Assembly: GCF_009497155.1 (NCBI RefSeq)
Contig: NZ_WINI01000001.1
Coordinates: 744,001-808,000 of the forward strand
DNA length: 64,000 bases
Reading direction: 5' to 3'
Origin: Glaciimonas soli
GTDB taxonomy: Bacteria > Pseudomonadota > Gammaproteobacteria > Burkholderiales > Burkholderiaceae_D
This document shows, one piece after another, positions 54,103-63,349 of this stretch (its first letter is position 1; each line of letters begins with the position of its first letter). Below the pieces are notes generated by a model. The model worked only from the letters and a program-made list of their open reading frames with translations, was not told where the DNA came from and searched no databases. Position numbers and translations under genes: made by a program.

Positions 54103-54726
54103 TTACAAACCGAATACGCTTGCGTCACCACTGCCCTGACGTACCAATTCCGGTTCGCTTGAAGTCAAATCAATCACGGTAGTCGGCTCCAAGCCACAAG
54201 CGCCACTATCAATCACCAGGTCCAATTGTTTTTCCAATTGATCACGAATTTCGTCAGGGTCGGTTAACGGCAATTCATGATTAGGCAAAATCAAGGTCGT
54301 GCCAATCAACGGCTGCCCCAGCTCGCCGAGCAACGCCTGCACTACGGCACTGCGTGGCACACGCAACCCTATCGTTTTACGCGACGGATGACTGAGGCGG
54401 CGCGGTACTTCTTTGGTGGCCTCCAGGATCACGGTGTAAGCACCGGGCGTTGCATTTTTTAACATGCGAAATTGCTGATTATCGACTTTGGCATATTCAG
54501 CAATCTCACTTAAATCCTTGCATAGCAATGTCAAATGATGTTTGTCGCCTACCCCTCGAATCCGGCGCAAACGCTCAACCGCATCTTTATTGTCCAATTG
54601 ACATACCAAGGCATAACAGCAATCCGTCGGCAAAGCGACAATACCGCCATCATGAATAATTTGCGCCGCTTGTTTAATCAAGCGCCCTTGCGGATTATCT
54701 GGATGAATTTGAAAAAATTGACTCAT
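54103..54726 (-). CDS. YciO/Sua5/YrdC-type threonylcarbamoyladenylate synthase-like protein
   Basis: A 207-residue YrdC-fold protein with IVALPTDCCYALVC, KHHLTLLCKDLSEIAEYA and GPYT-like segment (ATPGAYTVILEA), plus GLRVPRSAVVQAL. It resembles YciO more than TsaC (which uses threonine, bicarbonate and ATP for the t6A modification), so real t6A activity is uncertain. It lies upstream of the M50 gene on the same strand, separated by the small repeat element. Confidence 0.82.
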   Translation of the reverse strand: MSQFFQIHPDNPQGRLIKQAAQIIHDGGIVALPTDCCYALVCQLDNKDAVERLRRIRGVGDKHHLTLLCKDLSEIAEYAKVDNQQFRMLKNATPGAYTVILEATKEVPRRLSHPSRKTIGLRVPRSAVVQALLGELGQPLIGTTLILPNHELPLTDPDEIRDQLEKQLDLVIDSGACGLEPTTVIDLTSSEPELVRQGSGDASVFGL

Positions 54727-54834
54727 GGCTCAAATTTGTGAATTAGGGATTACGCAAACAGTACACCTTGCGATAGGTAGACGTGATCCTGCTGAGAAGA
54801 TTTTGCGCAAGTTCTATCAATTCTATAAATAAAA

Positions 54835-54862
54835 GCGGCGATAGCCTTCAAACTATCGCCGC
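54835..54862 (-). terminator. Intrinsic terminator of htpX
   Basis: GCGGCGATAG and CTATCGCCGC form a perfect ten-base-pair stem with an eight-base loop; on the minus strand TTTTATTTA follows. Placed 19 bases after the htpX stop. Confidence 0.9.
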
Positions 54863-54881
54863 CCAGCTAAACAACTATAAA

Positions 54882-55775
54882 TTACAGTGCAGTCACGGTT
54901 GGATTATTACGCAATGCTGCGATACGCACCTCAAGCGGCGGATGGCTAGAGAACAAAGCCGACCAGCCTGGTTTGTCATTGATACCCATTGCTGCCATTG
55001 ATTCTGGCAAAGCCGCTGTCGCCGGATCGACGCCACCCAAACGCGCCAAAGCATGCTGCATCGGCAAGCTGCTGCCCATCAGTTTGGCAGAACCCGCATC
55101 CGCGCGGAATTCACGATGACGCGAGAACCAGGCAACGATCATCGATGCACCGATCCCCAGCACTACCTGACAGACCATCACCGATACCATATAACCAATA
55201 CCTGGACCATCGTTACTATTACGTGACATAGCGCGATCTACGGCATAACCAATGACGCGCGAGAGGAACACCACAAAAGTATTCACCACGCCTTGAATCA
55301 ACGTCATTGTCACCATATCGCCATTGGCAATATGCGCAACCTCATGACCCAACACCGCTTCGACTTCTTCTTTCGTCATGCTTTGCAGCAGACCGGTCGA
55401 CACCGCAACCAATGCAGAATTTTTAAATGCACCTGTCGCAAATGCATTTGGTGCGCCATCAAACACCGCCACTTCCGGCATGCCGATACCAGCACGTTGC
55501 GCCAGTTTAGCCACTGTATCTACCAACCAGGCCTCAGTCTGATTAGCCGGCGCGGTAATCACGCGCGCACCGGTTGAACGCTTGGCCATCCATTTGCTGA
55601 TCAACAGCGAGAAAATCGAACCAGCAAAACCAATCACCAGCGAAAACACCATCAGCTTCGGAATATCGAGTCCACTGTGCGTTAAAAACTTGTCCACGCC
55701 CAGCAAAGACAGGACGATACTCAACACCAACATCACGGCGATATTCGTGGCGAGGAACAGGAAAATACGTTTCAT
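54882..55775 (-). CDS. htpX: Protease HtpX
   Basis: A 297-residue M48 membrane metallopeptidase for quality control of membrane proteins. Two N-terminal helices (about 4-25 and 35-58), zinc motif HEVAH in [15 protein letters not shown], two more helices, and the third ligand in [15 protein letters not shown] strong AGGAG lies before the ATG at 55775. Stress induction (CpxR or sigma-32 type) is usual for the family but no site is claimed here. Confidence 0.95.
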   Translation of the reverse strand: MKRIFLFLATNIAVMLVLSIVLSLLGVDKFLTHSGLDIPKLMVFSLVIGFAGSIFSLLISKWMAKRSTGARVITAPANQTEAWLVDTVAKLAQRAGIGMPEVAVFDGAPNAFATGAFKNSALVAVSTGLLQSMTKEEVEAVLGHEVAHIANGDMVTMTLIQGVVNTFVVFLSRVIGYAVDRAMSRNSNDGPGIGYMVSVMVCQVVLGIGASMIVAWFSRHREFRADAGSAKLMGSSLPMQHALARLGGVDPATAALPESMAAMGINDKPGWSALFSSHPPLEVRIAALRNNPTVTAL

Positions 55776-56110
55776 GCGGAAACTCCTAAAGGGGAAGTTA
55801 ATAATTAATTAAACAAATGCGGTCAACATTGCAAATTTCAAGACTAGAACCCGGTTGGAGCCCCCTATTGTAACGATCTGCCTCGCATCTCAGCGAGTAA
55901 ATTTAAGATGTCAAATATGCGATGTCTTTTAATTAATGTTGATTTGCACTGCGACTTTGTTTATCTCGGGATTTTATTTAGACAATCTGATAACGAGCAA
56001 GTTCGTTAACTCGCGACTGGCACGCACTAAGCCAGTACATTCTGTTCAAAAAACAAAAAAGGACTATCAAATGACAGTCCTTTTTTTTGTTTCACACATC
56101 AACTTTTACA
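55776..56110. other. 335-bp intergenic region between htpX and pilE
   Basis: AT-rich spacer without a supported gene. It contains the htpX leader (AGGAG at its edge), AT-only runs (55798-55813 and 55925-55940) likely to include the htpX promoter, and the pilE terminator at 56055-56086. A 67-residue frame at 55936 runs through the terminator and is rejected. Confidence 0.6.
56055..56086 (-). terminator. Bidirectional terminator of the minor pilin operon
   Basis: AAAAAAGGACT and AGTCCTTTTTT pair perfectly over 11 bases around a ten-base loop, with A/T tracts on both sides, so it works in both directions. It lies 25 bases after the pilE stop. Confidence 0.92.
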
Positions 56111-56581
56111 TCACCAACAACCGCCCGAAGGTGGTGTAACTGCGGCGCCTGCTGACGTCACATTGGATTGGACGCCGAGGTTGTTAACAACGTAGGCATA
56201 GCATACGTCGGCCGTTTGACCTCCAGTTGGAGTAGCGGTAACGGTGTAATTTGTTGGGGCAGTCTGCGTAATAGTAAAAGTGTAATAACTTGGCCCGCTT
56301 GAACTGATAACTACCGCAGCGTCTGTTGCGTAATTCAATTTAGTAGCCAAGGTTGTATAGGTGTTATTCGTAGCGAAGAATTTTTCTTCCCGCCCCGCCA
56401 CTTCCAACACCGCATTCTTAGCGTCAACGCGGTGGCTTTTCAGAATGTATTGCTTATAGGACGGCAAAGCGATTGCCGCTAATATCCCGACGATGGCGAC
56501 CACCATCATAATTTCTATGAGGGTGAAGCCTCGTGCCTTGGTTAACGCACGCTGAAAAGGTTGAATTGACGGATGTCGCAT
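56111..56581 (-). CDS. pilE: Type IV pilin-like protein (PilE minor pilin)
   Basis: A 156-residue type IV pilin. After a 17-residue basic leader comes the prepilin peptidase site G/FTLIE ([17 protein letters not shown]), with Glu at mature position 5 and a hydrophobic helix. The C terminus has a likely disulfide pair (DVCYAYVV and GGCW). Last gene of the fimT-pilV-pilW-pilX-pilY1-pilE unit, in the place of PilE of Pseudomonas, which primes pilus assembly. It could instead be close to a major pilin, but position argues for the minor one. Confidence 0.9.
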   Translation of the reverse strand: MRHPSIQPFQRALTKARGFTLIEIMMVVAIVGILAAIALPSYKQYILKSHRVDAKNAVLEVAGREEKFFATNNTYTTLATKLNYATDAAVVISSSGPSYYTFTITQTAPTNYTVTATPTGGQTADVCYAYVVNNLGVQSNVTSAGAAVTPPSGGCW

Positions 56582-56600
56582 TTATAAATCTCTCTTCAAA

Positions 56601-59600
56601 TTAACGCAGTTTTTGCCATGTGATCCGTTTTGCAACGAACGGTTGCGGATCAACTGGTATCGGTGTGTTGTTGGAGACGTTGGAGTCAGTACCACCGCCA
56701 GCGGAGCCGCTGCTGCCAGTGCCGCCTGTGCTACCACCACCGCTGCTTGGGCCACTAGAGCCGCTAGCGCTGCTACCGCTACTGTTGACTTGTTGTACTA
56801 GATATACCTTGCCTGTCGTAGTAGTAACAAGCGACGGTGAACCAGTGCCGCTCAGCCCGAGTCCAGAAACGATATTTGCTCCAGCTACAGTTCCAGTAGG
56901 GTTGTAACCCGAATTAGCAGATTGAGTTGCAAAGAACGAGGTTGGAAGCGCACCGCCAGTTTCTGGTGAAAGCGCCATCGTGTAACCGCTAGCCGGTTGC
57001 GCAGTGCAACTCAGTACCTGATTCACTCCTGGAATCGTGGTATTCACTAAAAAGACGCCATAGGCCGCGACCGGGTTATAAATGATTTGTTCACTGTTTG
57101 TCACTGAACCAGTTGTAGTCGACGGCAACGACAACTGCCAGCCATATTGTGTATTGCTACTTGCTGCTGAACCACACACCGTCGATCCGCTCCAGCAAAC
57201 TGGATTTTGAGATACCGTGCGATAACCGGATATATTGCCGCTCGCACTATTAACGGTTTGCAATATCGTCTGCGTTGCCAAGCTAGAGACGCCAATTGTC
57301 GTCGGCCCACTAACTATTGCGTCATATTGACTGCTACTTTTAGCATTCCAGGCAGTCATATTCCAATCCCAGATTCCATAGAGCGTCTGCGTACCACTGA
57401 CAAATGTCGTTGCACTCGTGAGGGTTTGTGGAAATTGTTGTCCGGTGCCAAAGGCAATGATCAACCTTGCAGGTCCGTTAGAACTAGCCGACTGGACCGC
57501 ATTGACTGTCAAGCGCGTCGTGATCGGCTGTCCAGCAGCGGTGGTAAATATTGGTTTGCTTGGCGCAACCCAATTTGCTGAATTGCTACCAGTCACATCG
57601 AAACGCCACACGTTGCCTTGGAAATCCCCTGCGTACAGATAATCGGTGACATGATCTCCATCCAAATCGGCTGAGGATACATAATCGATACCGTTCTTTG
57701 CAGTTGTGCTCTTATAGCCAGTATCAAGGAAGCGAATCGTAGTTGCGCCTGTGCTGTAATTGACGGTCATGATGTAAATACCAGCCGTGCCGGTACTGCT
57801 GTTGTGACCGTTCCCAAAAATGACCGCCCAATTACCATCGTGCATTTTTCGGATAATCGGTGTGCCGTAGACACTGCCGAGGCTGCTGTTACAAGTACTG
57901 GTCTTGGTGTCGGTAGTACAGATGATGGCGCTTGAATTCCATTCCCCCTTTACAACTGTGGCCGCGTTAGCTTCCGTAAAGTTAGCAGGGTTGGTGATAT
58001 CCAAGGCATAGAGATCACCGATGGCAGTACTGGTTGTGTTATTGATCGGGCCGGTCGCGTTACCACCCGCAGCTAAACCGCCAACCAGCCAAGTATGCCA
58101 GGCGCCGCCGTAGTACAGATCGCCGGTTGCGGGTGTCGCGTTGACGTAAAAGTTGTGAGCATATTGCGGTGATGAGAAATCGTATGATGTATTTGACGGA
58201 TGAATACTGCTGATCACTGCGGCGGGCACGTAAGCCAGCACTTCTTGTCCATCATTAGTCGCGGCATTGAAAACAGTACCGGTCGAATCATACGCACCGG
58301 CACGGAAACCATGCAGCATGCCGTCATTGGCGCCAACATAGACGATATTTTGACGTGTATTGTTATTGCTAACGAAGGTGTTGTAGCTCGCACCATATTC
58401 TGCTATGGATTTTTGGGTAAGGAGATCTACGCCGGTATAGGTATAGTTTGATGCTGGGATACCAACCCATGTCGGGCTCGAATTCATGATGTCGCCTAAA
58501 ACACCGTTGCGTCCACGGAACGCACCGCCATTGGCGATCTCCTGACTGCGATCACCACGCAAAAAGGATGTACGCTGTAATCCGTCAACGCTGCCGCCAA
58601 TCAAACTTTGCTGATTGGTTGACAAACTGGCGTATTCGAAAGGAATGCCAGTCGCCGCAGTATCATTCCAGCTAAGGATGCTGCGAGCAGTTGGTGCCTG
58701 TGCTGTATTGGTACCACCGGTCGCGCTACAAGCACCGCCAGTCAGTACGCAGTTGGCATCCCAATTTGCCGTGGAATTAATCGACACCACTCCAGCACTA
58801 TTGGCAACCAGATTCGATGCCGTCAGTGAGCCCCAGGAATTAACTGCATGGTAGTACGCAAAATAGACCTGTGAACCAACCTGCACCTGGGACGACTGTA
58901 CGTTGGTGCCTGCTGAAGTACCAGCCTGGTTAATTTGTGCCGCTTTAAAGCAAAGAATTTCGTGAACATTACTGCCCCCACCGGTACCGGCGGTAAAGCC
59001 AAATAAGAAATTGGCTGGCAACGGGCCATTCGTGGCGGTAATAGATTGTTTAGGGATAGCGGTAATCGGCGATCCGCCGTTCACGCTAAAAGTGAGGCTC
59101 AGATAGCCATCTTGCGTAATGTTTAGTGCATAAGTAAATACGTTTGCCTTACTACGCAACGGTGCGGCAACTCCCTCCTGATTGTATATGGTCGTCGCCG
59201 GTGTCGTCGCCGTCAGCGCCGCTACCGACGCCGGCGTCCCGATCAGGCTGTAATCGTAAACTGCTTCGGTGGTTGATTGTTTATTTGCGATCGATTTCTT
59301 ATTGGCATCAACAATCGTACTGCCACTCCAATTTTGCAGAAAACCAGTAGCACATGTTTTTTGTACAGCCGTGAGCAAATTGGCAGCGCTCAAACTTGAT
59401 GGATAGTATTTCGGATAAGTACTCTTTAATACCGCGCCGGTGATACTACCCGCACCGCGCATTGTAATCGCCCCTGGATTAGTGCCTGGGCCGGTCGCAG
59501 TATTGTCGCCTGGGTTCGAAAAATTACCGAATTCATCAATCCCCACTGCAACGTAGCCGCCATTCAAACCATCGGATGACGGGCTTTTTGAATTGGCGCA

Positions 59601-60140
59601 GCTGTAACCAAGGCTACCACCGAAGGCACCTGGGGGCGGGGGCGCGGTGCCAACCATTTTGCTACTATCCATCAAGAAAAACGCGATACCGTCTGCCCCC
59701 GAAGCCTGATTGTTGCTATTACTATAACCATTGCCACCATAAGACACCGTAGAAAACGTAACTTGAACCCCTTCGCTCGTTGGGAATGGGCTGCTTGAAA
59801 TAACCGCTCCCGTATTGTTATTACCATTCGATCCATTGATCTTGGTATCGCCGTTGCTCAGTCGCAGCGCACCCTGTCCAACAGGATCAGGCAACACGCC
59901 ACTAACCCCGCCGACCTGAGTCTTCCCGCTGTAATAAGCAAGGCCATTGCAAGCCGGAATCGTACCGGTATTATTTCCGGCAGTAAGACAAGCGCCACCC
60001 GTAGTAACCCATGGATAAGTGGATGAAGTCCCGTTGAGCGTATCACTGACAACTAACTGCGCATAAACGGGAAGCGGAGACAACACCGCGATCGCTAATG
60101 CCCAAATTGCACTTGTATATTTTTTATTGAGTTTTTTCAT
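56601..60140 (-). CDS. pilY1: PilY1-type pilus tip adhesin with N-terminal L-type-lectin-like domain
   Basis: A 1179-residue secreted protein. Signal peptide 1-27 (ends VYA). Residues about 28-265 look like a bacterial L-type lectin: DGIAFFLMD (150-158), GAFGGSLGYS (171-180) and GGYVAVGIDEFGNFSN (194-209, putative Ca/Mn ligands Asp202, Asn206). The usual von Willebrand A domain with its MIDAS motif is not seen. From about 560 the PilY1/PilC beta-propeller follows (NIVYVGANDGMLHGFRAG; EF-hand-like DLDGDHVTD at 825-833, next to YLYAGDFQGNVWRFD). A Gly/Ser-rich tract precedes the C-terminal ITWQKLR. It would sit at the pilus tip, regulate retraction and bind glycans. Confidence 0.88.
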   Translation of the reverse strand: MKKLNKKYTSAIWALAIAVLSPLPVYAQLVVSDTLNGTSSTYPWVTTGGACLTAGNNTGTIPACNGLAYYSGKTQVGGVSGVLPDPVGQGALRLSNGDTKINGSNGNNNTGAVISSSPFPTSEGVQVTFSTVSYGGNGYSNSNNQASGADGIAFFLMDSSKMVGTAPPPPGAFGGSLGYSCANSKSPSSDGLNGGYVAVGIDEFGNFSNPGDNTATGPGTNPGAITMRGAGSITGAVLKSTYPKYYPSSLSAANLLTAVQKTCATGFLQNWSGSTIVDANKKSIANKQSTTEAVYDYSLIGTPASVAALTATTPATTIYNQEGVAAPLRSKANVFTYALNITQDGYLSLTFSVNGGSPITAIPKQSITATNGPLPANFLFGFTAGTGGGSNVHEILCFKAAQINQAGTSAGTNVQSSQVQVGSQVYFAYYHAVNSWGSLTASNLVANSAGVVSINSTANWDANCVLTGGACSATGGTNTAQAPTARSILSWNDTAATGIPFEYASLSTNQQSLIGGSVDGLQRTSFLRGDRSQEIANGGAFRGRNGVLGDIMNSSPTWVGIPASNYTYTGVDLLTQKSIAEYGASYNTFVSNNNTRQNIVYVGANDGMLHGFRAGAYDSTGTVFNAATNDGQEVLAYVPAAVISSIHPSNTSYDFSSPQYAHNFYVNATPATGDLYYGGAWHTWLVGGLAAGGNATGPINNTTSTAIGDLYALDITNPANFTEANAATVVKGEWNSSAIICTTDTKTSTCNSSLGSVYGTPIIRKMHDGNWAVIFGNGHNSSTGTAGIYIMTVNYSTGATTIRFLDTGYKSTTAKNGIDYVSSADLDGDHVTDYLYAGDFQGNVWRFDVTGSNSANWVAPSKPIFTTAAGQPITTRLTVNAVQSASSNGPARLIIAFGTGQQFPQTLTSATTFVSGTQTLYGIWDWNMTAWNAKSSSQYDAIVSGPTTIGVSSLATQTILQTVNSASGNISGYRTVSQNPVCWSGSTVCGSAASSNTQYGWQLSLPSTTTGSVTNSEQIIYNPVAAYGVFLVNTTIPGVNQVLSCTAQPASGYTMALSPETGGALPTSFFATQSANSGYNPTGTVAGANIVSGLGLSGTGSPSLVTTTTGKVYLVQQVNSSGSSASGSSGPSSGGGSTGGTGSSGSAGGGTDSNVSNNTPIPVDPQPFVAKRITWQKLR

Positions 60141-60157
60141 TTTCTCGTCTTTTGTTT

Positions 60158-60805
60158 TCAATCCGAACCAAGATTTTTGGTTCGTGGGCCGACGGTCACA
60201 ATACTTTGCACCACCGAAGTACTATTGGTACTACCCCCGACACCAGCCCCAGTCACTGAATAATATGCACTCTGACCGTCTGATGTTTTCCCAAGATAAG
60301 CAATATAAAGCTGTGGTGCGCTGGAATAATTAATATCAAGATTTCCATTGCCGTCAGTTACGGTACCACCACCGGCAAGAACTTTCATCGCTGGAGGCGT
60401 ATAGAGTAAGGACGCAGCCCAATTTTGAGGAGTAGTCGGATTAACTAGTGCGTTGGTACATACAAGCATTTGACCGGGAGCAGTGACTGTGATCGTGTTG
60501 CTACACGCTACGCCCGTTTTAAGTATCACCCCGCTTTGCCCCAACCACCATTCACCATACTGTAGTGCGTTCTGTGCGGCTTCAAATGACCGTTCTTTCT
60601 CTCTGCTATTACCGGCTATTTTTTGCTGTATACCGTAACCGCGAAACATACTCAGGGCGAGTAAAGTCAGCATCACCAACAGCAGCATCGCCGTAATTAA
60701 CACGAAGCCCTGTTGTCTTGCGTAACCTGATCGGCCCGACGTTCTCAACGAAATCAAGCCTTTGACCTTGCTACGATAATTACTAGAATAGTGATGACGA
60801 CTCAT
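60158..60805 (-). CDS. pilX: Minor pilin-associated protein PilX
   Basis: A 215-residue PilX-type protein. After a basic leader the pilin-like helix is QQGFVLITAMLLLVMLTLLALSMFRG, where the position of Glu5 is occupied by Thr, as in many PilX proteins. The next conserved part is REKERSFEAAQNALQYGEWWL. Four-base overlap with pilW upstream; 17 bases to pilY1. Helps to build the initiation complex of pilus assembly at the inner membrane. Confidence 0.9.
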   Translation of the reverse strand: MSRHHYSSNYRSKVKGLISLRTSGRSGYARQQGFVLITAMLLLVMLTLLALSMFRGYGIQQKIAGNSREKERSFEAAQNALQYGEWWLGQSGVILKTGVACSNTITVTAPGQMLVCTNALVNPTTPQNWAASLLYTPPAMKVLAGGGTVTDGNGNLDINYSSAPQLYIAYLGKTSDGQSAYYSVTGAGVGGSTNSTSVVQSIVTVGPRTKNLGSD

Positions 60806-61581
60806 GTGTTGCTCATCAAACTGATAGTGTGAACCAGCGGGGGAAGAGTTGGCGCTTTGGTTGGCGTCGCATTGACCAAGTCAAGGAAAGTAATCGTGAT
60901 TTGCGTAGACATCACTTGAGCCCAATTAGCAACGGCACTTGCCGGTAGATAGGTGTCAACACTGTTTACCTTGTTTATTGTATTGACGCCATACAAGACG
61001 CTAATCGAAGCAACATTGTCGACCAGTACGCTAGGTGTACCGGGCGTTCCGCCATTTACACTGACGACACAGGTGAGCTGATTGGCAGCATTGATGGCAA
61101 AGCTGTTGGTCCAGATAACTGAGGATCCCGATGTATTGGTATCGCCCTGACAGTCCATTAAACCGTCACCGCTAGCGCTTTGAAATCGCACATTGATAGT
61201 ATCACTGGCTGGGCTAGTTCCCGTGGTTCCGACAATGCCCTGCGCCGCCGCAAACGTGGTGCCATCTGGATTGGCCGTCGACGTCGCAGGTAGAGCCGCG
61301 GCTGACAGAATGCTAGTTGGATTCGGAAAATATCCTGCGGTCCGGATCGTATTGTCCAACACTGTCAGAGAAAAACGTTGACTATCCTGGACATTAGAAA
61401 GCTGACCTTGCGTGTTAAAACTGCCTTTCATGCTAATGACGATGGCGATCATTCCGGCAATCATGAATAAGCCGATAGTGATCGCGATCATCAACTCTAT
61501 CAGGGTAAAACCGGATGTTTTAGGATTTTTTTTACGCATAGGGATATTGCGGGTTGGGCGCGAATGCGAAGGCTTCATCAT
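60802..61581 (-). CDS. pilW: Minor pilin PilW
   Basis: A 259-residue PilW protein with prepilin motif SGFTLIELMIAITIGLFMIAGM (residues about 23-44) and the conserved QLSNVQDSQRFSLTVLDNTIRTAGYF after it. Part of the minor pilin set. Overlaps pilV and pilX by four bases each. Confidence 0.92.
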   Translation of the reverse strand: MMKPSHSRPTRNIPMRKKNPKTSGFTLIELMIAITIGLFMIAGMIAIVISMKGSFNTQGQLSNVQDSQRFSLTVLDNTIRTAGYFPNPTSILSAAALPATSTANPDGTTFAAAQGIVGTTGTSPASDTINVRFQSASGDGLMDCQGDTNTSGSSVIWTNSFAINAANQLTCVVSVNGGTPGTPSVLVDNVASISVLYGVNTINKVNSVDTYLPASAVANWAQVMSTQITITFLDLVNATPTKAPTLPPLVHTISLMSNT

Positions 61582-62156
61582 GGCTGTACAAAGACACTAA
61601 ACGACTGCGTTGCTGTTGCGCTTCCACCGGGTGCTGTCGCGGCTGTCGTTTGGTTCATGGCGACCTGATTCTCGACCCAAGTAACATATATTTGGCAACT
61701 GACTGGTTGCGCGGCGTTGCCGGTACAGTTGACGTTAGCGGTATAAGTCGGAAACTGCTGATTCATGCCGGCTACCCACGTCTGTACATCATAGGCAGCC
61801 AATGCTGCGGGAGTACATTGCGTAGCACATCCACTCGATGCCGCGTTAAGAACACCGGTCGGGTCTGTCACAGTGGTTCCCGCAGCTGAAAAAGTGCTTG
61901 CATTTACAACTGCCGTAGAAGGGGCCCAATATGCCGTATTAACATGCATGGAGGAAACCAGACTGGCCACTTGCAAGGCAATCAGCGAACGGCTTCCTGC
62001 ATTGCTAGTACTGGAAACAGCCAAAGCCTGCATCTTTGCAAGCCCAAGCAATGCTACAGCGCTAACGACTATCGTAATCAACACTTCAAGCAAAGTGAAG
62101 CCGCGTACTGATTTATGCGCTTTATGAGCTTTATGATTCGAGGATGAATAATACAT
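61578..62156 (-). CDS. pilV: Minor pilin PilV
   Basis: A 192-residue PilV protein: Lys/His-rich leader (NHKAHKAHKS), then RGFTLLEVLITIVVSAVALLGLAKMQ. The start at 62156 gives a normal-size leader and leaves 11 bases to fimT; a start at 62234 would overlap fimT by 67 bases. The ribosome site is weak. Overlaps pilW by four bases. Confidence 0.88.
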   Translation of the reverse strand: MYYSSSNHKAHKAHKSVRGFTLLEVLITIVVSAVALLGLAKMQALAVSSTSNAGSRSLIALQVASLVSSMHVNTAYWAPSTAVVNASTFSAAGTTVTDPTGVLNAASSGCATQCTPAALAAYDVQTWVAGMNQQFPTYTANVNCTGNAAQPVSCQIYVTWVENQVAMNQTTAATAPGGSATATQSFSVFVQP

Positions 62157-62167
62157 AGACGAAAATC

Positions 62168-62719
62168 TCACGTGCACGCTCCCGTACCTGATGACTGCAC
62201 CTGCTGTCGACCTGTTTTTATAAGCGCCAGACATTGTGTAGCGGCGGTGTTTGTTGTGGCTGTATGAAGCGTGAATGTGACGGTACCTGTTCCGGGTAAA
62301 CCAGTCGTAAAACCATCCCGGCTATACGTCACAGACGACGCAGCACTATCAGCTACAAAAGTATCGGTACCTACAAAACTTTTTTGTATGCGAAGAAAAG
62401 TCACACCCGCAGCCGGTGTTGCAGACGCAGTTGGATCGGGGAAAATTATCCATCCAGTATTCCATGTGGTAGTCCCAAGACAAGTTGCACCATCTGCTGA
62501 TGCGCAAATGGTCACCGGCAAACCTTGCTCAATCGCCGATGCACGGGCAAATTGCAAATCCTTTGCAAACCCATTAATTTCTGCCTGCACACGAAATTGC
62601 TGTGTCATCGAAGTATACGAGGGAACAGCTATCACCATCAGAATTGCAGCAATGGCAATGACAACCATCAGCTCTATCAGAGTGACGCCGCGCTGGGATC
62701 GAGGAATAATATTGTTCAT
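62168..62719 (-). CDS. fimT: Pseudopilin FimT/GspH
   Basis: A 183-residue pseudopilin with short leader and motif QRGVTLIELMVVIAIAAILMVIAVPSY, then FAKDLQFARASAIEQGLPVTICAS and the GspH-type end. FimT-like proteins lead the minor pilin operon and, in some species, bind DNA for natural transformation. The ATG at 62719 is used; upstream TTG is unlikely. Confidence 0.9.
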   Translation of the reverse strand: MNNIIPRSQRGVTLIELMVVIAIAAILMVIAVPSYTSMTQQFRVQAEINGFAKDLQFARASAIEQGLPVTICASADGATCLGTTTWNTGWIIFPDPTASATPAAGVTFLRIQKSFVGTDTFVADSAASSVTYSRDGFTTGLPGTGTVTFTLHTATTNTAATQCLALIKTGRQQVQSSGTGACT

Positions 62720-63030
62720 GGGCAACTATATTACCAGAAAGAAATCATGATACAACACTAATGTTGCCGAAAAGTGACTTTGTTACATAAATCTGTGCCA
62801 GCTATAACAAATTTGAGATTGTTTCTGTCGTGCTTGATTAACAAGCCGTTTTTACATGCTTAGTCGAGTGGTGGGAGGAGGTTGGGATCGAGTAGCAACA
62901 GAAACCATGATGAAAGTTCATTTACTAATGAACATCATCACCGCCCTTTTCGCTCGGGCACTGAAGCTAGCTTGCTAATTCATTTACACAAATACGTAAG
63001 ATTTGCGAGGCGATGAAAGCTGCACGCATA
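62720..63030. other. Intergenic region upstream of fimT
   Basis: About 310 bases without a gene, holding the promoter of the minor pilin operon. Two weak dyads are seen: TTTGTTA and TAACAAA (62779-62785, 62805-62811), and a hairpin GTTCAT-ttacta-ATGAAC with flanking GATG/CATC (62909-62938). No function is claimed for them. Confidence 0.4.
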
Positions 63031-63036
63031 AAAAAA

Positions 63037-63064
63037 GGACTCAGAAGAAAAACTTCCAAGTCCT
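63037..63064 (-). terminator. Intrinsic terminator of tRNA-Pro
   Basis: AGGACT and AGTCCT, with an inner GAAG/CTTC pair around AAAAA, form a bulged stem; on the minus strand it is followed by a seven-T run. It lies 26 bases after the tRNA 3-prime end. Confidence 0.8.
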
Positions 63065-63090
63065 ATTTCTTAATACTTACAACTAAATTT

Positions 63091-63167
63091 TGGTCGGAGT
63101 ACAAGGATTCGAACCTTGGACCCCCTGGTCCCAAACCAGGTGCGCTACCGGGCTGCGCTACACTCCG
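63091..63167 (-). tRNA. tRNA-Pro (anticodon TGG)
   Basis: A 77-base tRNA with encoded CCA: acceptor CGGAGTG/TACTCCG (one G-T pair), D arm GCGC with a GG loop, anticodon stem CCTGG/CCAGG with loop TTTGGGA (anticodon TGG), T arm CAAGG-TTCGAAT-CCTTG. Normal U33. Reads all or most proline codons. Confidence 0.95.
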
Positions 63168-63349
63168 AAGAAGCAGCATGATACACACAAGTTCACGGCA
63201 CAGCAACACCATTAAGAAAAATAATTTTCTGATATAAATTGTATTGAATATGGCTGAAGAATCTGCCCCGGTGTGGGCTAGCCTGAAAGAATTTGCGTAG
63301 AATAACTATAGAGACATTTCGATCAACGCCTTCCACCTACAAAATCGCT

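Noticed and set aside
55936-56139. 67-residue frame between htpX and pilE
   Set aside because: It reads through the bidirectional terminator and into pilE from the other side; no ribosome site or family.
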